A stretch of 12,677 bases of DNA from an uncultured Eubacterium sp. (GTDB taxonomy: Bacteria; Bacillota; Clostridia; Lachnospirales; Lachnospiraceae): positions 1 through 12,677 of the forward strand of contig URAI01000071.1 of assembly GCA_900545725.1 (NCBI GenBank). Direction: 5' to 3'. Under the pieces are notes generated by a model. The model had not been told where the DNA came from. It did not search any database and saw only the letters and a list, made by a program, of their open reading frames with translations. The translations under genes and the position numbers were made by a program. This document shows, in pieces, positions 1 through 8,929 of this stretch. Position 1 is the stretch's first letter, and every line of letters begins with the position of its first letter.

Positions 1-1
1 T

Positions 2-2758
2 AAAACTAACAAAAAGAAATTCCATCTGTTAGAAGATAATAACAATTCACATGTCCCAAGCGGCAATATTACTTTTATAATATCTTTTATAATTCCTGTA
101 ATTATATTTATAACATTATATTATATTAAAGAAATATTCCCATTTGGTGATAATTGTTATCTTCGCTCAGATATGTACCACCAGTACGCACCATTTTATT
201 CAGAACTTTGGAATAAGTTAAGACATGGCGAGGGGCTTACCTATTCATGGAATATTGGAATGGGAACTGATTTCACATCACTTTTTGCATATTATCTTGC
301 AAGTCCGATTAACTGGATTATTATATTGTTCCCACAAAAATATATGATTGAGATTATGAACGCTCTCATTATTTTTAAGCTTGCAGGCTCTAGTGTTTCA
401 ATCACATATTATATTTCAAAGCATTTTAAGACAAAAAGCTGTACAATTGCATTATTCGGAATGTTTTATGCATTATCAGGCTACGTTGCCGCTTATAGCT
501 GGAATATCATGTGGCTTGACTGCATATTGTTACTACCGCTTATAATGCTTGGACTTGAACATCTTGTTAATGAAAACAAAGGCTTTTTATACTGTATAAC
601 TTTAGGTTTATGTATATATACTAACTATTATATATCTATCATGGTATGTATGTCAGTTGTATTATATTTTGTTGTACTTATGATATCTTATGACGGACTT
701 AAGCACCCTAAGATATATTTAAAAAAGTTTTTAAACTGGTGTATATATTCACTGCTGGCCGGTGGTCTTGCCGCCTGTCTTTTATTACCTGAGATGTATA
801 CATTCAGTCTTTCTGCTTCAAGCGATATATCATTTCCTAAGACTCTGACATGTTATTTTTCAGTACTTCAGATGCTTACAAGACAACTTATGGATATCCC
901 GGTTCATCTTGGACTTGAACATTATCCTAACATATACTGCGGAGTTGCCGTATTTATTCTTATACCTTTATATGTAATGAATAAAAAGGTTTCTTCGCGT
1001 GAAAAGATTGGCAAAATGGTTCTTTTACTTATATTCCTGCTTGCCTTTAATCTTAATATACCTAATTTTATATGGCATGGTCTCCACTATCCTAACAGTC
1101 TTCCATGCAGACAGGCATTTATATACATTTTCTTCTTAATAACTATGAGTTATGAAGCTTTTCATAACATTAAGTCTGCTAATACAAAGCAGCTTGGTGC
1201 TGCTGTATGGATTGCCATAGGATTTTTGCTTATTGCAGAACAGATATTTACCGTTGATAAGACATATGATTTTAAGATTGTATATATCAGTGGTGCCTTT
1301 ATATTACTCTATGCCCTTCTTCTATATCTTCATCAGAAGAAGAACTGGAAATATCCTGTACTTTTGCTGTCTGCATATGGCATATGCATTATTGAATGTA
1401 CTATTAATATGCAGGTAACCGGTCTTGGAACAACTGGCCGCAGCGGTTATCTTCTTGACTATGATGCCGTTGAGACTGTAACAGATACTGTTGCTAAGGA
1501 TGATGATTCGTTATATAGAATGGACAAGGTCTATGGCGCCCGTTCTAAAAATGACGGCGCATGGCATAATTACCGTAGTATATCAACTTTTTCATCAACC
1601 TCCAACGCCGGTGTATCTGATTTATTCGGATATCTCGGATTTGAACATTCAACCAATGCTTACGGATATAATGGTGCTACAATGTTTACCAATTCATTAT
1701 TTTCAGTTAAATATGTAATAAGTAATAAGCATCTTACAGAAGACAGCTTACAGACTTATTATACCGGTTCGGATGGTGAATTTATTTATAAAAATAATTA
1801 CACTCTTCCTATCGGCTTTCTGGTTGATTCAAGTGTTAATACAGACTGGAATCCTAACTCTATGTATAATGGCATAGATAATCAGAACAGCTTTGTTAAG
1901 ACTGCAACAGGTATTTCAAGCATGTTTACTCTTACCTATGATTATAAGGGAATTACAGATGTAACCTTTGAACCTGTAAAGAGTGGACATATGTATCTGT
2001 ATCTTCAGAATTGCAATATCGAATCAATCGGAGTAAGCATTAATGGAACTGTTACTAATTATACTGGTCTTAAAAATGGCAACCGTATACTTGATATAGG
2101 TTATGTGACACCTAATGATTCAATAGAGGCATATGCTGATACTAATATCCAGGAGCTTCTTGTATACACACTTGAAACAGACCGTTTTATTAATGCTTTT
2201 AATAAGCTTAATGAATGTGGCTTACAGGTAAGCAGGCATACCAATACTAAGATTGAGGGCACTGTAAATGCTGCTTATAACGGAACAATGATGTTCTCAA
2301 TACCATATGACGGCGGCTGGAAAGTATATGTTGACGGTAAAAAAGTATCTACTTACGCCTTACAGAATGCACTTCTTGCCTTTGATCTTGAAGCCGGTGA
2401 ACACGACATTATATTAAAATACACACCAGTTAATCTTATTAAGGGTTGCATTATTACCATTATATGCATTATTATATTAATTGCTGTATATTTATTCAAA
2501 AAGATGTGCCGTACAGGAAAGATTAACACCTCACGTATGCCATTACTTATTCAGGAGTTTATTAATGAAAAGGACGAGCTTGTTACACGTCCAAAAAAAG
2601 TTATAATGACACAAACTGACATTAATAAAGTTAAGGATCATCAAAATACGGTCAATGACAGTTCTGATAAAAATACAGCGGATGATATATCAACATCTTT
2701 TAATCTTGATGACATGGATGATTTTGATAATATCGAACTTAATGATAATTCACATTGA
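2..2758 (+). CDS. YfhO-family polytopic membrane protein (probable envelope glycosyltransferase), 5' partial
   Basis: The frame is open from base 2 to the TGA at 2756-2758 (918 visible codons). No start codon is visible upstream of the in-frame ATG at 173. That ATG follows the first membrane segment (visible residues about 22-42) and sits inside the conserved extracellular motif SDMYHQYAPF (56-65), so it is not the start. Probably only a few residues are missing. About a dozen further hydrophobic segments follow, including the family stretches YSWNIGMGTDF and YALSGYVAAYSWN. Next comes a large extracytoplasmic region ending in YDGGWKVYVDGKKV and GEHDIILKY, then a final membrane helix. YfhO proteins are GT-C-like membrane proteins; the Bacillus member is linked to lipoteichoic acid glycosylation. 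The exact substrate here is inferred, not shown. Unusually, an 86-residue cytoplasmic tail rich in Asp, Asn and Ser follows the last helix. argH begins 43 bp downstream with no terminator between, so co-transcription is likely. Confidence 0.88.
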   Translation, partial: KTNKKKFHLLEDNNNSHVPSGNITFIISFIIPVIIFITLYYIKEIFPFGDNCYLRSDMYHQYAPFYSELWNKLRHGEGLTYSWNIGMGTDFTSLFAYYLASPINWIIILFPQKYMIEIMNALIIFKLAGSSVSITYYISKHFKTKSCTIALFGMFYALSGYVAAYSWNIMWLDCILLLPLIMLGLEHLVNENKGFLYCITLGLCIYTNYYISIMVCMSVVLYFVVLMISYDGLKHPKIYLKKFLNWCIYSLLAGGLAACLLLPEMYTFSLSASSDISFPKTLTCYFSVLQMLTRQLMDIPVHLGLEHYPNIYCGVAVFILIPLYVMNKKVSSREKIGKMVLLLIFLLAFNLNIPNFIWHGLHYPNSLPCRQAFIYIFFLITMSYEAFHNIKSANTKQLGAAVWIAIGFLLIAEQIFTVDKTYDFKIVYISGAFILLYALLLYLHQKKNWKYPVLLLSAYGICIIECTINMQVTGLGTTGRSGYLLDYDAVETVTDTVAKDDDSLYRMDKVYGARSKNDGAWHNYRSISTFSSTSNAGVSDLFGYLGFEHSTNAYGYNGATMFTNSLFSVKYVISNKHLTEDSLQTYYTGSDGEFIYKNNYTLPIGFLVDSSVNTDWNPNSMYNGIDNQNSFVKTATGISSMFTLTYDYKGITDVTFEPVKSGHMYLYLQNCNIESIGVSINGTVTNYTGLKNGNRILDIGYVTPNDSIEAYADTNIQELLVYTLETDRFINAFNKLNECGLQVSRHTNTKIEGTVNAAYNGTMMFSIPYDGGWKVYVDGKKVSTYALQNALLAFDLEAGEHDIILKYTPVNLIKGCIITIICIIILIAVYLFKKMCRTGKINTSRMPLLIQEFINEKDELVTRPKKVIMTQTDINKVKDHQNTVNDSSDKNTADDISTSFNLDDMDDFDNIELNDNSH

Positions 2759-2787
2759 TAATAAGGATTATACAATTAATAATTTTC

Positions 2788-2793
2788 AGGAGG
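2788..2793 (+). promoter_or_regulatory. Ribosome binding site of argH
   Basis: This is a perfect AGGAGG placed 8 nt before the ATG at 2802. It fixes the argH start there, although the frame stays open upstream to 2655, inside the preceding gene. Confidence 0.9.
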
Positions 2794-2801
2794 ATAATAT
2801 T

Positions 2802-4175
2802 ATGAAACTTTGGGGCGGACGCTTCACAAAAGAAACAGACCAGCTTGTTAATAACTTTAATGCATCAATTTCATTTGACCAGAAATTCTACAAGCAGGAC
2901 ATTGAAGGAAGTATTGCACATGCTGCAATGCTTGGACATCAGGATATAATCTCAGAAGAAGAGAGTTCTAAGATCCAGGAAGGCCTTAAAGGAATACTTT
3001 CTGATATTGAGGATGGCAGACTTGAAATAACTGACGAATATGAGGATATCCATACATTTATGGAAGCAACTCTTATCGAAAGAATTGGTAATGTCGGTAA
3101 AAAACTTCACACAGGAAGAAGCCGTAACGATCAGGTTGCACTTGATATGCGACTTTATACACGCGATGAATTATTAAAGGTTGATGAAGAAGTTAAAGAA
3201 CTTATGGCTGTAATTCTTCGCATTATGAAAGAGAATCTTGAAACATATATGCCTGGTTTTACACATCTTCAAAAAGCACAGCCTGTTACAGTTGCACACC
3301 ACTTTGGAGCATACTTTGAGATGTTTAAGCGTGACAGAAGCAGATTATCTGATATTTACAAAAGAATGAACTATTGCCCTTTAGGAGCCGGTGCCCTTGC
3401 AGGAACTACATATCCTCTTGACAGAGAACTTACAGCTTCCCTGCTTGGATTTGACGGACCAACTCTTAACAGCATGGATTCAGTGTCCGACAGAGATTAT
3501 TTAATTGAATTTTTAAGTGCACTATCAACTATTATGATGCACCTTAGCAGATTTTCTGAGGAAATCTGTATCTGGAATTCTAACGAATATAAGTTTATTG
3601 AGCTTGACGATGCATACAGTACAGGAAGTTCTATCATGCCACAGAAGAAGAACCCTGATATTGCAGAGCTTGTAAGAGGTAAGACCGGCCGTGTATATGG
3701 TGCTCTTATGAGTCTTCTTACTACTATGAAAGGTATCCCTCTTGCATATAATAAGGATATGCAGGAAGATAAGGAGCTTTCGTTTGATGCATTTGATACT
3801 GTAAAGGGCTGCGTAAGACTTTTCAGGGGCATGATTGATACTATGAAGTTCAACAATGCAAGAATGGAAGAAAGTGCAAAGCATGGCTTTACTAACGCTA
3901 CTGATGCTGCAGATTATCTTGTTAAAAAGGGAGTACCATTCAGAGATGCACATGGTATCGTAGGACAGCTTGTTTTACATTGTCTTGATAAGGGTATTGC
4001 TCTTGATGATATGACTCTTGATGAATATAAGGCTATCAGCCCTGTATTTGAAAATGATATCTATGATGCCATAAGCCTTAAGACATGTGTTGAAAAGCGA
4101 CTCACTCTTGGAGCACCCGGACCTGATGTTATGAAGAAGGTTATTGCTGTATATGATGAATATATGGCACAATAA
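2802..4175 (+). CDS. argH: Argininosuccinate lyase
   Basis: ArgH cleaves argininosuccinate to arginine and fumarate, the last step of arginine synthesis, as a cytoplasmic homotetramer. The protein has 457 residues, the usual family length. It starts MKLWGGRF, the classic ArgH N-terminus. The three conserved blocks of the fumarase/aspartase superfamily are intact: HTGRSRNDQ (103-111), GFTHLQKAQP (152-161, containing the T-H pair) and the signature GSSIMPQKKNPD (275-286). In the signature, the second serine (Ser277) sits where the catalytic residue is expected. The C-terminal TLGAPGPDVM is also typical. The ATG at 2802 is chosen because of the AGGAGG before it and the family N-terminus; the longer upstream open frame overlaps the preceding gene. 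No other arginine gene is visible nearby, and no ARG-box or T-box leader is seen, so expression may depend on the upstream gene's promoter. A terminator follows at 4302. Confidence 0.97.
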   Translation: MKLWGGRFTKETDQLVNNFNASISFDQKFYKQDIEGSIAHAAMLGHQDIISEEESSKIQEGLKGILSDIEDGRLEITDEYEDIHTFMEATLIERIGNVGKKLHTGRSRNDQVALDMRLYTRDELLKVDEEVKELMAVILRIMKENLETYMPGFTHLQKAQPVTVAHHFGAYFEMFKRDRSRLSDIYKRMNYCPLGAGALAGTTYPLDRELTASLLGFDGPTLNSMDSVSDRDYLIEFLSALSTIMMHLSRFSEEICIWNSNEYKFIELDDAYSTGSSIMPQKKNPDIAELVRGKTGRVYGALMSLLTTMKGIPLAYNKDMQEDKELSFDAFDTVKGCVRLFRGMIDTMKFNNARMEESAKHGFTNATDAADYLVKKGVPFRDAHGIVGQLVLHCLDKGIALDDMTLDEYKAISPVFENDIYDAISLKTCVEKRLTLGAPGPDVMKKVIAVYDEYMAQ

Positions 4176-4301
4176 ATTCTAAGTAAAATATTCTTATTTT
4201 GCTCTACTTTATAATAAACAGTACCAAAATAACGGGAAGCAAAACAATTTTTAATAAAAATGTCTTTTTACTAATACTTGATAAAACATATATAATTTAA
4301 T

Positions 4302-4379
4302 AAAAGCAGCAATACCGGCTTTAAATGTTAATTATGTACTTAAACACATCCATACCGGTATTGCTGCTTTTTTATTTTT
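4302..4379. terminator. Bidirectional terminator between convergent argH and parC
   Basis: A perfect 17-bp inverted repeat (4302-4318 pairing with 4355-4371) contains the core GCAGCAATACCGG. On the plus strand it is followed by T6, an A and T5 (4368-4379), a strong intrinsic terminator for argH. On the minus strand the arm ends in TTTT followed by AT-rich sequence, so it can also stop parC transcripts, probably less efficiently. The 36-nt loop is unusually long and can form a short inner AT stem. Confidence 0.88.
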
Positions 4380-4429
4380 CTTATATTGATAAATTCTTCT
4401 TATATGTTTTTGCTTTAATCTTAACTTTT

Positions 4430-6739
4430 CTATACTCTGATCTTAGTACCCTTAGAGTCTCTATGTGCAAGCTTTAAGTTAGACAGTTCTAACTTCTTTC
4501 CCTTATATTCAAGTATCGTACCATCTCCATTTGTAAGAAGATATACATCACTTATATAATCATCTTTTCCAAGCTTAATGCCACGTACTCCTATAGCTGC
4601 CTTCTTTTTCTGTGGAATATCGGAAAGCGGAAATCTTAAGAATATGCCCTGTTCAGTCCTTAGTATTACATCCTGCTCACTCATAATCTCTTCTTCTTCT
4701 TTCACATCTCCATATATAGAAAACTTAGAAAATACCTCTACTCTCGCATCCGTATCATAAATATATGCAACGCTGTCATTTTCCTGTAACTTAGTTGATG
4801 CAACCGTTCTTTTTGAAGCATCAAATTCCGCTGAATCTACAAGCTTAACCATTCCCATACGTGTAACAAAAAGCATTTTTTTATTCTTTATGTCATTTGC
4901 TGCACACATATAAATAATATTTTCACCACTACTATCATAATTGCCCATATTATCTATCGGTGTTCCCTTATCCCTGAACCTCGTAAATGGAATATCAAAT
5001 ACCTTTATCTGATGAAGATTACCATTATCAGTAAATATATATATTTTATCTGTATTAAGGCAATTAAAAATATATTTGTTTTCTTTATGAACTGCTTCTT
5101 TATTACGCTCATAAGCCGCCATGTCAATAGTCTTGGCATAACCGAAACGATCCATTATAAACATAACTTCCTGTTCCTGTATCTCTTTTTCCTTAACTAC
5201 GGCCTCCTTGCCATCTTCAATTACGGTTCTTCTGTCTACTGCATATTCTTTCTTAATCTTTAACAGGTCTGACTTAATCACCTTAGCCATCTCTTTTTTA
5301 TTTCCAAGAATTTTTTCATACTTAGCAATCTTAGTAAGACATTCGTCATATTCCTTTTGTAATGCAAGTATCTCAAGTCCGATTAACTTATATAAACGCA
5401 TCTCAAGAATGGCACTTGCCTGTCTTTCAGTAAAATCAAGCTTTGCTGCCTGTTTTTCTGAGGTCTTGCTCTTAAAATTAATTCCTTCTGTCGTACCATT
5501 TATAAGACATTCCTTAGCCATCTTAAGATTTTTGCTTCCTCTTAAGATTTCAATAATAAGATCAATAATGTCACATGCCCTTATAAGACCTTCCTTAATC
5601 TCCTTATTATCAAGTTCTTTTTTTAGAAGTGTCTGGTATTTTCTTGTATTAAGCTCGTACTGGAAATCTATATGGTGCTTAATAATCTTTTTAAGTCCTA
5701 AAGTTTCAGGTCTTCCATCTACTATTGCAAGCATGTTGACACCAAATGTATCTTCAAGCTTAGTCTTTTTATATAAGAGGTTAATCAGATTATCTACATC
5801 TGCATTTTTCTTAAGCTCTAATACAATACGGATACCCTCTTTAGAAGATTCATTGGAAATATCAACTACATCTGTTGTCTTCTTTGTCTCAATCAGGTCA
5901 ACAACATCTGATATAAACTTACCAATATTAGCACCAATCATTGTATAGGGAATTTCAGTAATTACTAATTTATCCCTGTCAGAGCGTTTCATTCCCGGTT
6001 CAAACTGTATTTTACCACGAAGCTTAATCTTACCGGTTCCTCTCTCATATATATCTAATAAGTCCTTTTTATTGACAACAAGTCCGCCTGTTGGAAAATC
6101 AGGTCCGATACAATATTGCATAAGCTCCTTAGTTGTAATATCCTCATTGTCCATATATGCACATACTGCATCTACAACCTCTCCGAGATTATGTGTAGGT
6201 ATATTAGTCGTCATACCAACCGCAATACCATCTGCACCATTTACAAGCAGATTCGGAACTCTTACAGGTAACACTTCCGGTTCTTTTTCAGTCTCATCAA
6301 AGTTAGGTACATAATCCACAACATTTTTATCGAGGTCAGCAAGGTATACATCCTGCGTGAATTTCTTAAGCTTTGCCTCCGTATATCGCATAGCCGCAGC
6401 TCCATCACCTTCAATAGAGCCAAAATTACCATGACCATCTACCAGAGCCATTCCCTTCTTAAAATCCTGTGAAAGTACTACGAGTGTCTCATATATTGAA
6501 CTATCTCCATGCGGATGATACTTACCCATTGTATCACCAACAATACGTGCAGACTTTCTATGAGGCTTATCATAATTAAGTCCCAGCTCATTCATCGCAT
6601 ATAACACTCTTCTTTGAACCGGCTTTAAACCATCTCTTGCATCAGGAAGAGCTCTTGCTGTAATTACACTCATTGAATAATCTATATAAGACTTCTGCAT
6701 CAGTTCCGAATACTCAGTCTTAATAATCTGTTCAGCCAT
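4430..6739 (-). CDS. parC: Type IIA topoisomerase subunit A, topoisomerase IV (ParC)-like
   Basis: This is the DNA breakage-reunion subunit that works with the ParE/GyrB-type ATPase encoded just upstream. The order is a winged-helix/tower breakage domain with the catalytic pair RY in AAAMRYTE (Tyr119 from this start), a coiled-coil region, and a C-terminal beta-pinwheel of about five blade-like repeats. The quinolone region HPHGDSSIYETL carries Ser and Glu at the usual sites, the sensitive-type residues. The GyrA box (QRRGGKG-like) expected in the first blade is missing; the segment reads AAYERNKEAVHKEN. This argues for topoisomerase IV (decatenation) over gyrase, although clostridial paralogues are often labelled GyrA. 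I chose the ATG at 6739 (769 aa) because GGAG lies 6 nt before it. The ATG at 6751 adds four residues (MEKQ) and has a poor ribosome site. It lies 26 nt after parE, in one operon. Confidence 0.85.
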   Translation of the reverse strand: MAEQIIKTEYSELMQKSYIDYSMSVITARALPDARDGLKPVQRRVLYAMNELGLNYDKPHRKSARIVGDTMGKYHPHGDSSIYETLVVLSQDFKKGMALVDGHGNFGSIEGDGAAAMRYTEAKLKKFTQDVYLADLDKNVVDYVPNFDETEKEPEVLPVRVPNLLVNGADGIAVGMTTNIPTHNLGEVVDAVCAYMDNEDITTKELMQYCIGPDFPTGGLVVNKKDLLDIYERGTGKIKLRGKIQFEPGMKRSDRDKLVITEIPYTMIGANIGKFISDVVDLIETKKTTDVVDISNESSKEGIRIVLELKKNADVDNLINLLYKKTKLEDTFGVNMLAIVDGRPETLGLKKIIKHHIDFQYELNTRKYQTLLKKELDNKEIKEGLIRACDIIDLIIEILRGSKNLKMAKECLINGTTEGINFKSKTSEKQAAKLDFTERQASAILEMRLYKLIGLEILALQKEYDECLTKIAKYEKILGNKKEMAKVIKSDLLKIKKEYAVDRRTVIEDGKEAVVKEKEIQEQEVMFIMDRFGYAKTIDMAAYERNKEAVHKENKYIFNCLNTDKIYIFTDNGNLHQIKVFDIPFTRFRDKGTPIDNMGNYDSSGENIIYMCAANDIKNKKMLFVTRMGMVKLVDSAEFDASKRTVASTKLQENDSVAYIYDTDARVEVFSKFSIYGDVKEEEEIMSEQDVILRTEQGIFLRFPLSDIPQKKKAAIGVRGIKLGKDDYISDVYLLTNGDGTILEYKGKKLELSNLKLAHRDSKGTKIRV

Positions 6740-6745
6740 CTGTTT

Positions 6746-6749
6746 CTCC
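6746..6749 (-). promoter_or_regulatory. Ribosome binding site deciding the parC start
   Basis: GGAG on the minus strand lies 6 nt before the ATG at 6739, the same geometry as before parE. It lies inside the reading frame that would begin at the ATG at 6751, which itself has only a weak, very close AGAGA. The downstream start is therefore preferred. Confidence 0.65.
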
Positions 6750-6765
6750 ATTCTCTATCATTTCA

Positions 6766-8694
6766 TTATGCGTCAATCTCTGCCTCATCAGCATGTGTAT
6801 AAATAAACTGCTTTCTTGGCGGAACTTCACTTCCCATAAGCATAGAAGTAACAGATGCTGCCATCTTAGCATCTTCAATCTCCACCTGTTTTAATATTCT
6901 TGTATCAGGATTAAGCGTAGTCTCCCATAACTGTTCAGGATCCATCTCCCCAAGTCCCTTATATCTTTGCAGTGTAAATGTTCCACTTGCATGCTTTTGT
7001 CTGTATTTTTCAAGTGCTTTATCATCATACAGATATTCAGGCTTTACATTCTTTCCCTTTTTCTTTGGTTCAGCCCTGTAAAGAGGTGGTGTTGCCAGGT
7101 ATACATGACCCTGATTGATAAGCTCCGGCATAAATCTATAGAAAAATGTCAGAAGAAGTGTATCAATATGCGCCCCATCAACATCGGCATCAGTCATAAG
7201 AATTATCTTATTATATCTTAACTTTGAGATATCAAAATCATTGCCATAGCCTTCAAGGAAACCACAGCCAAAAGAATTAATCATTGTCTTAATCTCTGCA
7301 TTTGCAAGAACCTTATCAATACCTGCCTTTTCAACATTAAGAATCTTACCTCTTATTGGAAGTATTGCCTGTGTTCTTCTGTTTCTTGCCGTCTTTGCAG
7401 AGCCACCGGCAGAATCTCCCTCTACAATAAATACTTCACATTCCTCAGGATTACGGCTCTCACAGTTAGCAAGCTTTCCATTGCTGTCAATTGAAAATTT
7501 CGGCTTTGATAACATGTTAGTCTTAGCCTTTTCTTCTGCTTTCCTAATCTTGGCTGATTTTTCAGCACATGCAATAACAGCCTTTAACTCTTCAAGATTC
7601 TTATCAAAATATAACTGTATCTCATCACTTGTTACGGAACTTACCACAGTACCGGCATCAGGATTATCAAGCTTTGTCTTAGTCTGTCCCTCAAACCTTG
7701 GCTCCGGATGCTTAACGGCAACTATAGCCGTCATGCCATTTCTTACATCCATTCCCGTAAAGTTATTATCCTTATCCTTTAGTATACCAAGTTCCCTTGC
7801 ATACTGATTGATAATTGTTGTAAACTTCGTCTTAAATCCGGTAATATGTGTACCGCCTTCCTGTGTATATATATTATTACAGAAACCTAAAATATTTTCC
7901 TCAAATTCATTAACATACTGAAAAGCAACCTCTACCTCTATTCCTGATTCATTCTTCTTAAAATATATAATGCTGCTTACAGTTTCTTTGCCTTCATTAA
8001 GGTCTTTAACATATGCTTTAATACCATCTTCTTCGTGATATGTTACAGTCTCTTCGCTCCCCTGTCTTGCATCCTTAAAAATAATAGTCAGCCCCGGATT
8101 CAGATATGCGGTCTCATGCAGACGGCTCTTAATTGCTTCTGCTTTAAATCTCGTCTTTTCAAAGATTTCCCCATCGGGAAGAAATGTTACCTTAGTTCCT
8201 GTATCATTTTTACGGCATGTCCCAATCTTTTCAAGTGGTGCTGTAGCCTTTCCACGCTCATAACGCTGCTTATATACACCTCCGTCAACTCTTATCTCTA
8301 CTTCAAGCCATATTGAAAGAGCATTGACAACTGATGCACCAACGCCATGCAATCCACCAGATATCTTATATCCTCCATCACCAAATTTTCCTCCTGCATG
8401 TAATACCGTAAATACTACTTCTACCGCAGGAATACCAGCTTTTGGATGTATTCCAATTGGAATACCTCGTCCATTATCTTTAATTGTTGCTGTACCATCG
8501 TTATTAAGCGTCACTTCTATATTGGTACAAAAACCAGCAAGGTGTTCATCAACAGCATTATCTGCAATCTCATATATAAGATGATTAAGACCTTTAGTTC
8601 CAACACTTCCTATATACATACCCGGCCTTTTTCTTACTGCTTCAAGACCTTCAAGAATTGATATACTGGAAGCATCATATTTATTATCTGCCAT
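6766..8694 (-). CDS. parE: Type IIA topoisomerase subunit B, topoisomerase IV (ParE)-like
   Basis: This is the ATPase and strand-passage subunit partnering the ParC-like protein. Its 642 residues match Gram-positive ParE/GyrB without the long insert of enterobacterial GyrB. The GHKL ATPase domain has YEIADNAVDE (41-50, Glu42 and Asn46), DNGRGIP (73-79), GGLHGVGAS (113-121) and the transducer lysine loop QTK (337-339). The TOPRIM domain has EGDSAGG (425-431) and the metal-binding TDADVDG (501-507). PLYR and QRYKGLGEMDPEQLW follow near the C-terminus. The subunit alone does not separate gyrase from topoisomerase IV. The call rests on the linked subunit A lacking the GyrA box and on the absence of dnaA, dnaN or recF neighbours. 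The start is supported by GGAG 6 nt upstream (8701-8704). I could not place a convincing promoter in the 8695-8915 gap. Confidence 0.88.
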   Translation of the reverse strand: MADNKYDASSISILEGLEAVRKRPGMYIGSVGTKGLNHLIYEIADNAVDEHLAGFCTNIEVTLNNDGTATIKDNGRGIPIGIHPKAGIPAVEVVFTVLHAGGKFGDGGYKISGGLHGVGASVVNALSIWLEVEIRVDGGVYKQRYERGKATAPLEKIGTCRKNDTGTKVTFLPDGEIFEKTRFKAEAIKSRLHETAYLNPGLTIIFKDARQGSEETVTYHEEDGIKAYVKDLNEGKETVSSIIYFKKNESGIEVEVAFQYVNEFEENILGFCNNIYTQEGGTHITGFKTKFTTIINQYARELGILKDKDNNFTGMDVRNGMTAIVAVKHPEPRFEGQTKTKLDNPDAGTVVSSVTSDEIQLYFDKNLEELKAVIACAEKSAKIRKAEEKAKTNMLSKPKFSIDSNGKLANCESRNPEECEVFIVEGDSAGGSAKTARNRRTQAILPIRGKILNVEKAGIDKVLANAEIKTMINSFGCGFLEGYGNDFDISKLRYNKIILMTDADVDGAHIDTLLLTFFYRFMPELINQGHVYLATPPLYRAEPKKKGKNVKPEYLYDDKALEKYRQKHASGTFTLQRYKGLGEMDPEQLWETTLNPDTRILKQVEIEDAKMAASVTSMLMGSEVPPRKQFIYTHADEAEIDA

Positions 8695-8882
8695 TTATAT
8701 CTCCATTTCTATTTACATGCAATATAACTTTAATTCTATAAATGAGTAAATTTAAAATATTGCACAAATTTGTCTGTATTACAAAGACATTTTTACTTAA
8801 ATTACCATAATGTATTTATGCCACGGATAAAAAAGATTACTTTTATGCATTTTTCTGTATTTGCTCATTTATAGTTTAATAA

Positions 8883-8929
8883 TTATTTTCCAAAATTTTT
8901 TATATGCCTTAAAATTTATTTTCCAAAAT
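8883..8929. repeat. Short direct repeat across the 3' end of the parvulin gene
   Basis: The 14-base word TTATTTTCCAAAAT occurs at 8883-8896 and again at 8916-8929. The second copy encodes the final residues and stop codon of the parvulin gene (minus strand, FGK-stop). The first copy lies 33 bp beyond, in the intergenic gap. It may be a small local duplication or chance in AT-rich DNA. Confidence 0.45.

Noticed and set aside
2655..2801. Upstream extension of argH overlapping the membrane protein gene
   Set aside because: The extension has no ribosome site and no family similarity. MKLWGGRF with AGGAGG before it is the standard ArgH start.
5208..5948. Open frame of 246 codons on the plus strand opposite parC
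   Set aside because: It lies fully antisense to the conserved breakage and coiled-coil coding region of parC. It has a Ser/Leu/Ile-rich low-quality composition and no ribosome site, so it is a shadow frame.
6485..6509. Quinolone resistance change in the ParC-like protein
   Set aside because: The region reads HPHGDSSIYET, with Ser and Glu at the two usual positions, which is the common sensitive type.
8695..8915. Promoter for parE-parC
   Set aside because: TAGAAT (8738-8733) and ACAAATTTGT (a perfect 10-bp palindrome near 8764-8773) are present, but no -35 at sensible spacing accompanies them. The AT-rich gap allows many weak matches, so I did not call one.
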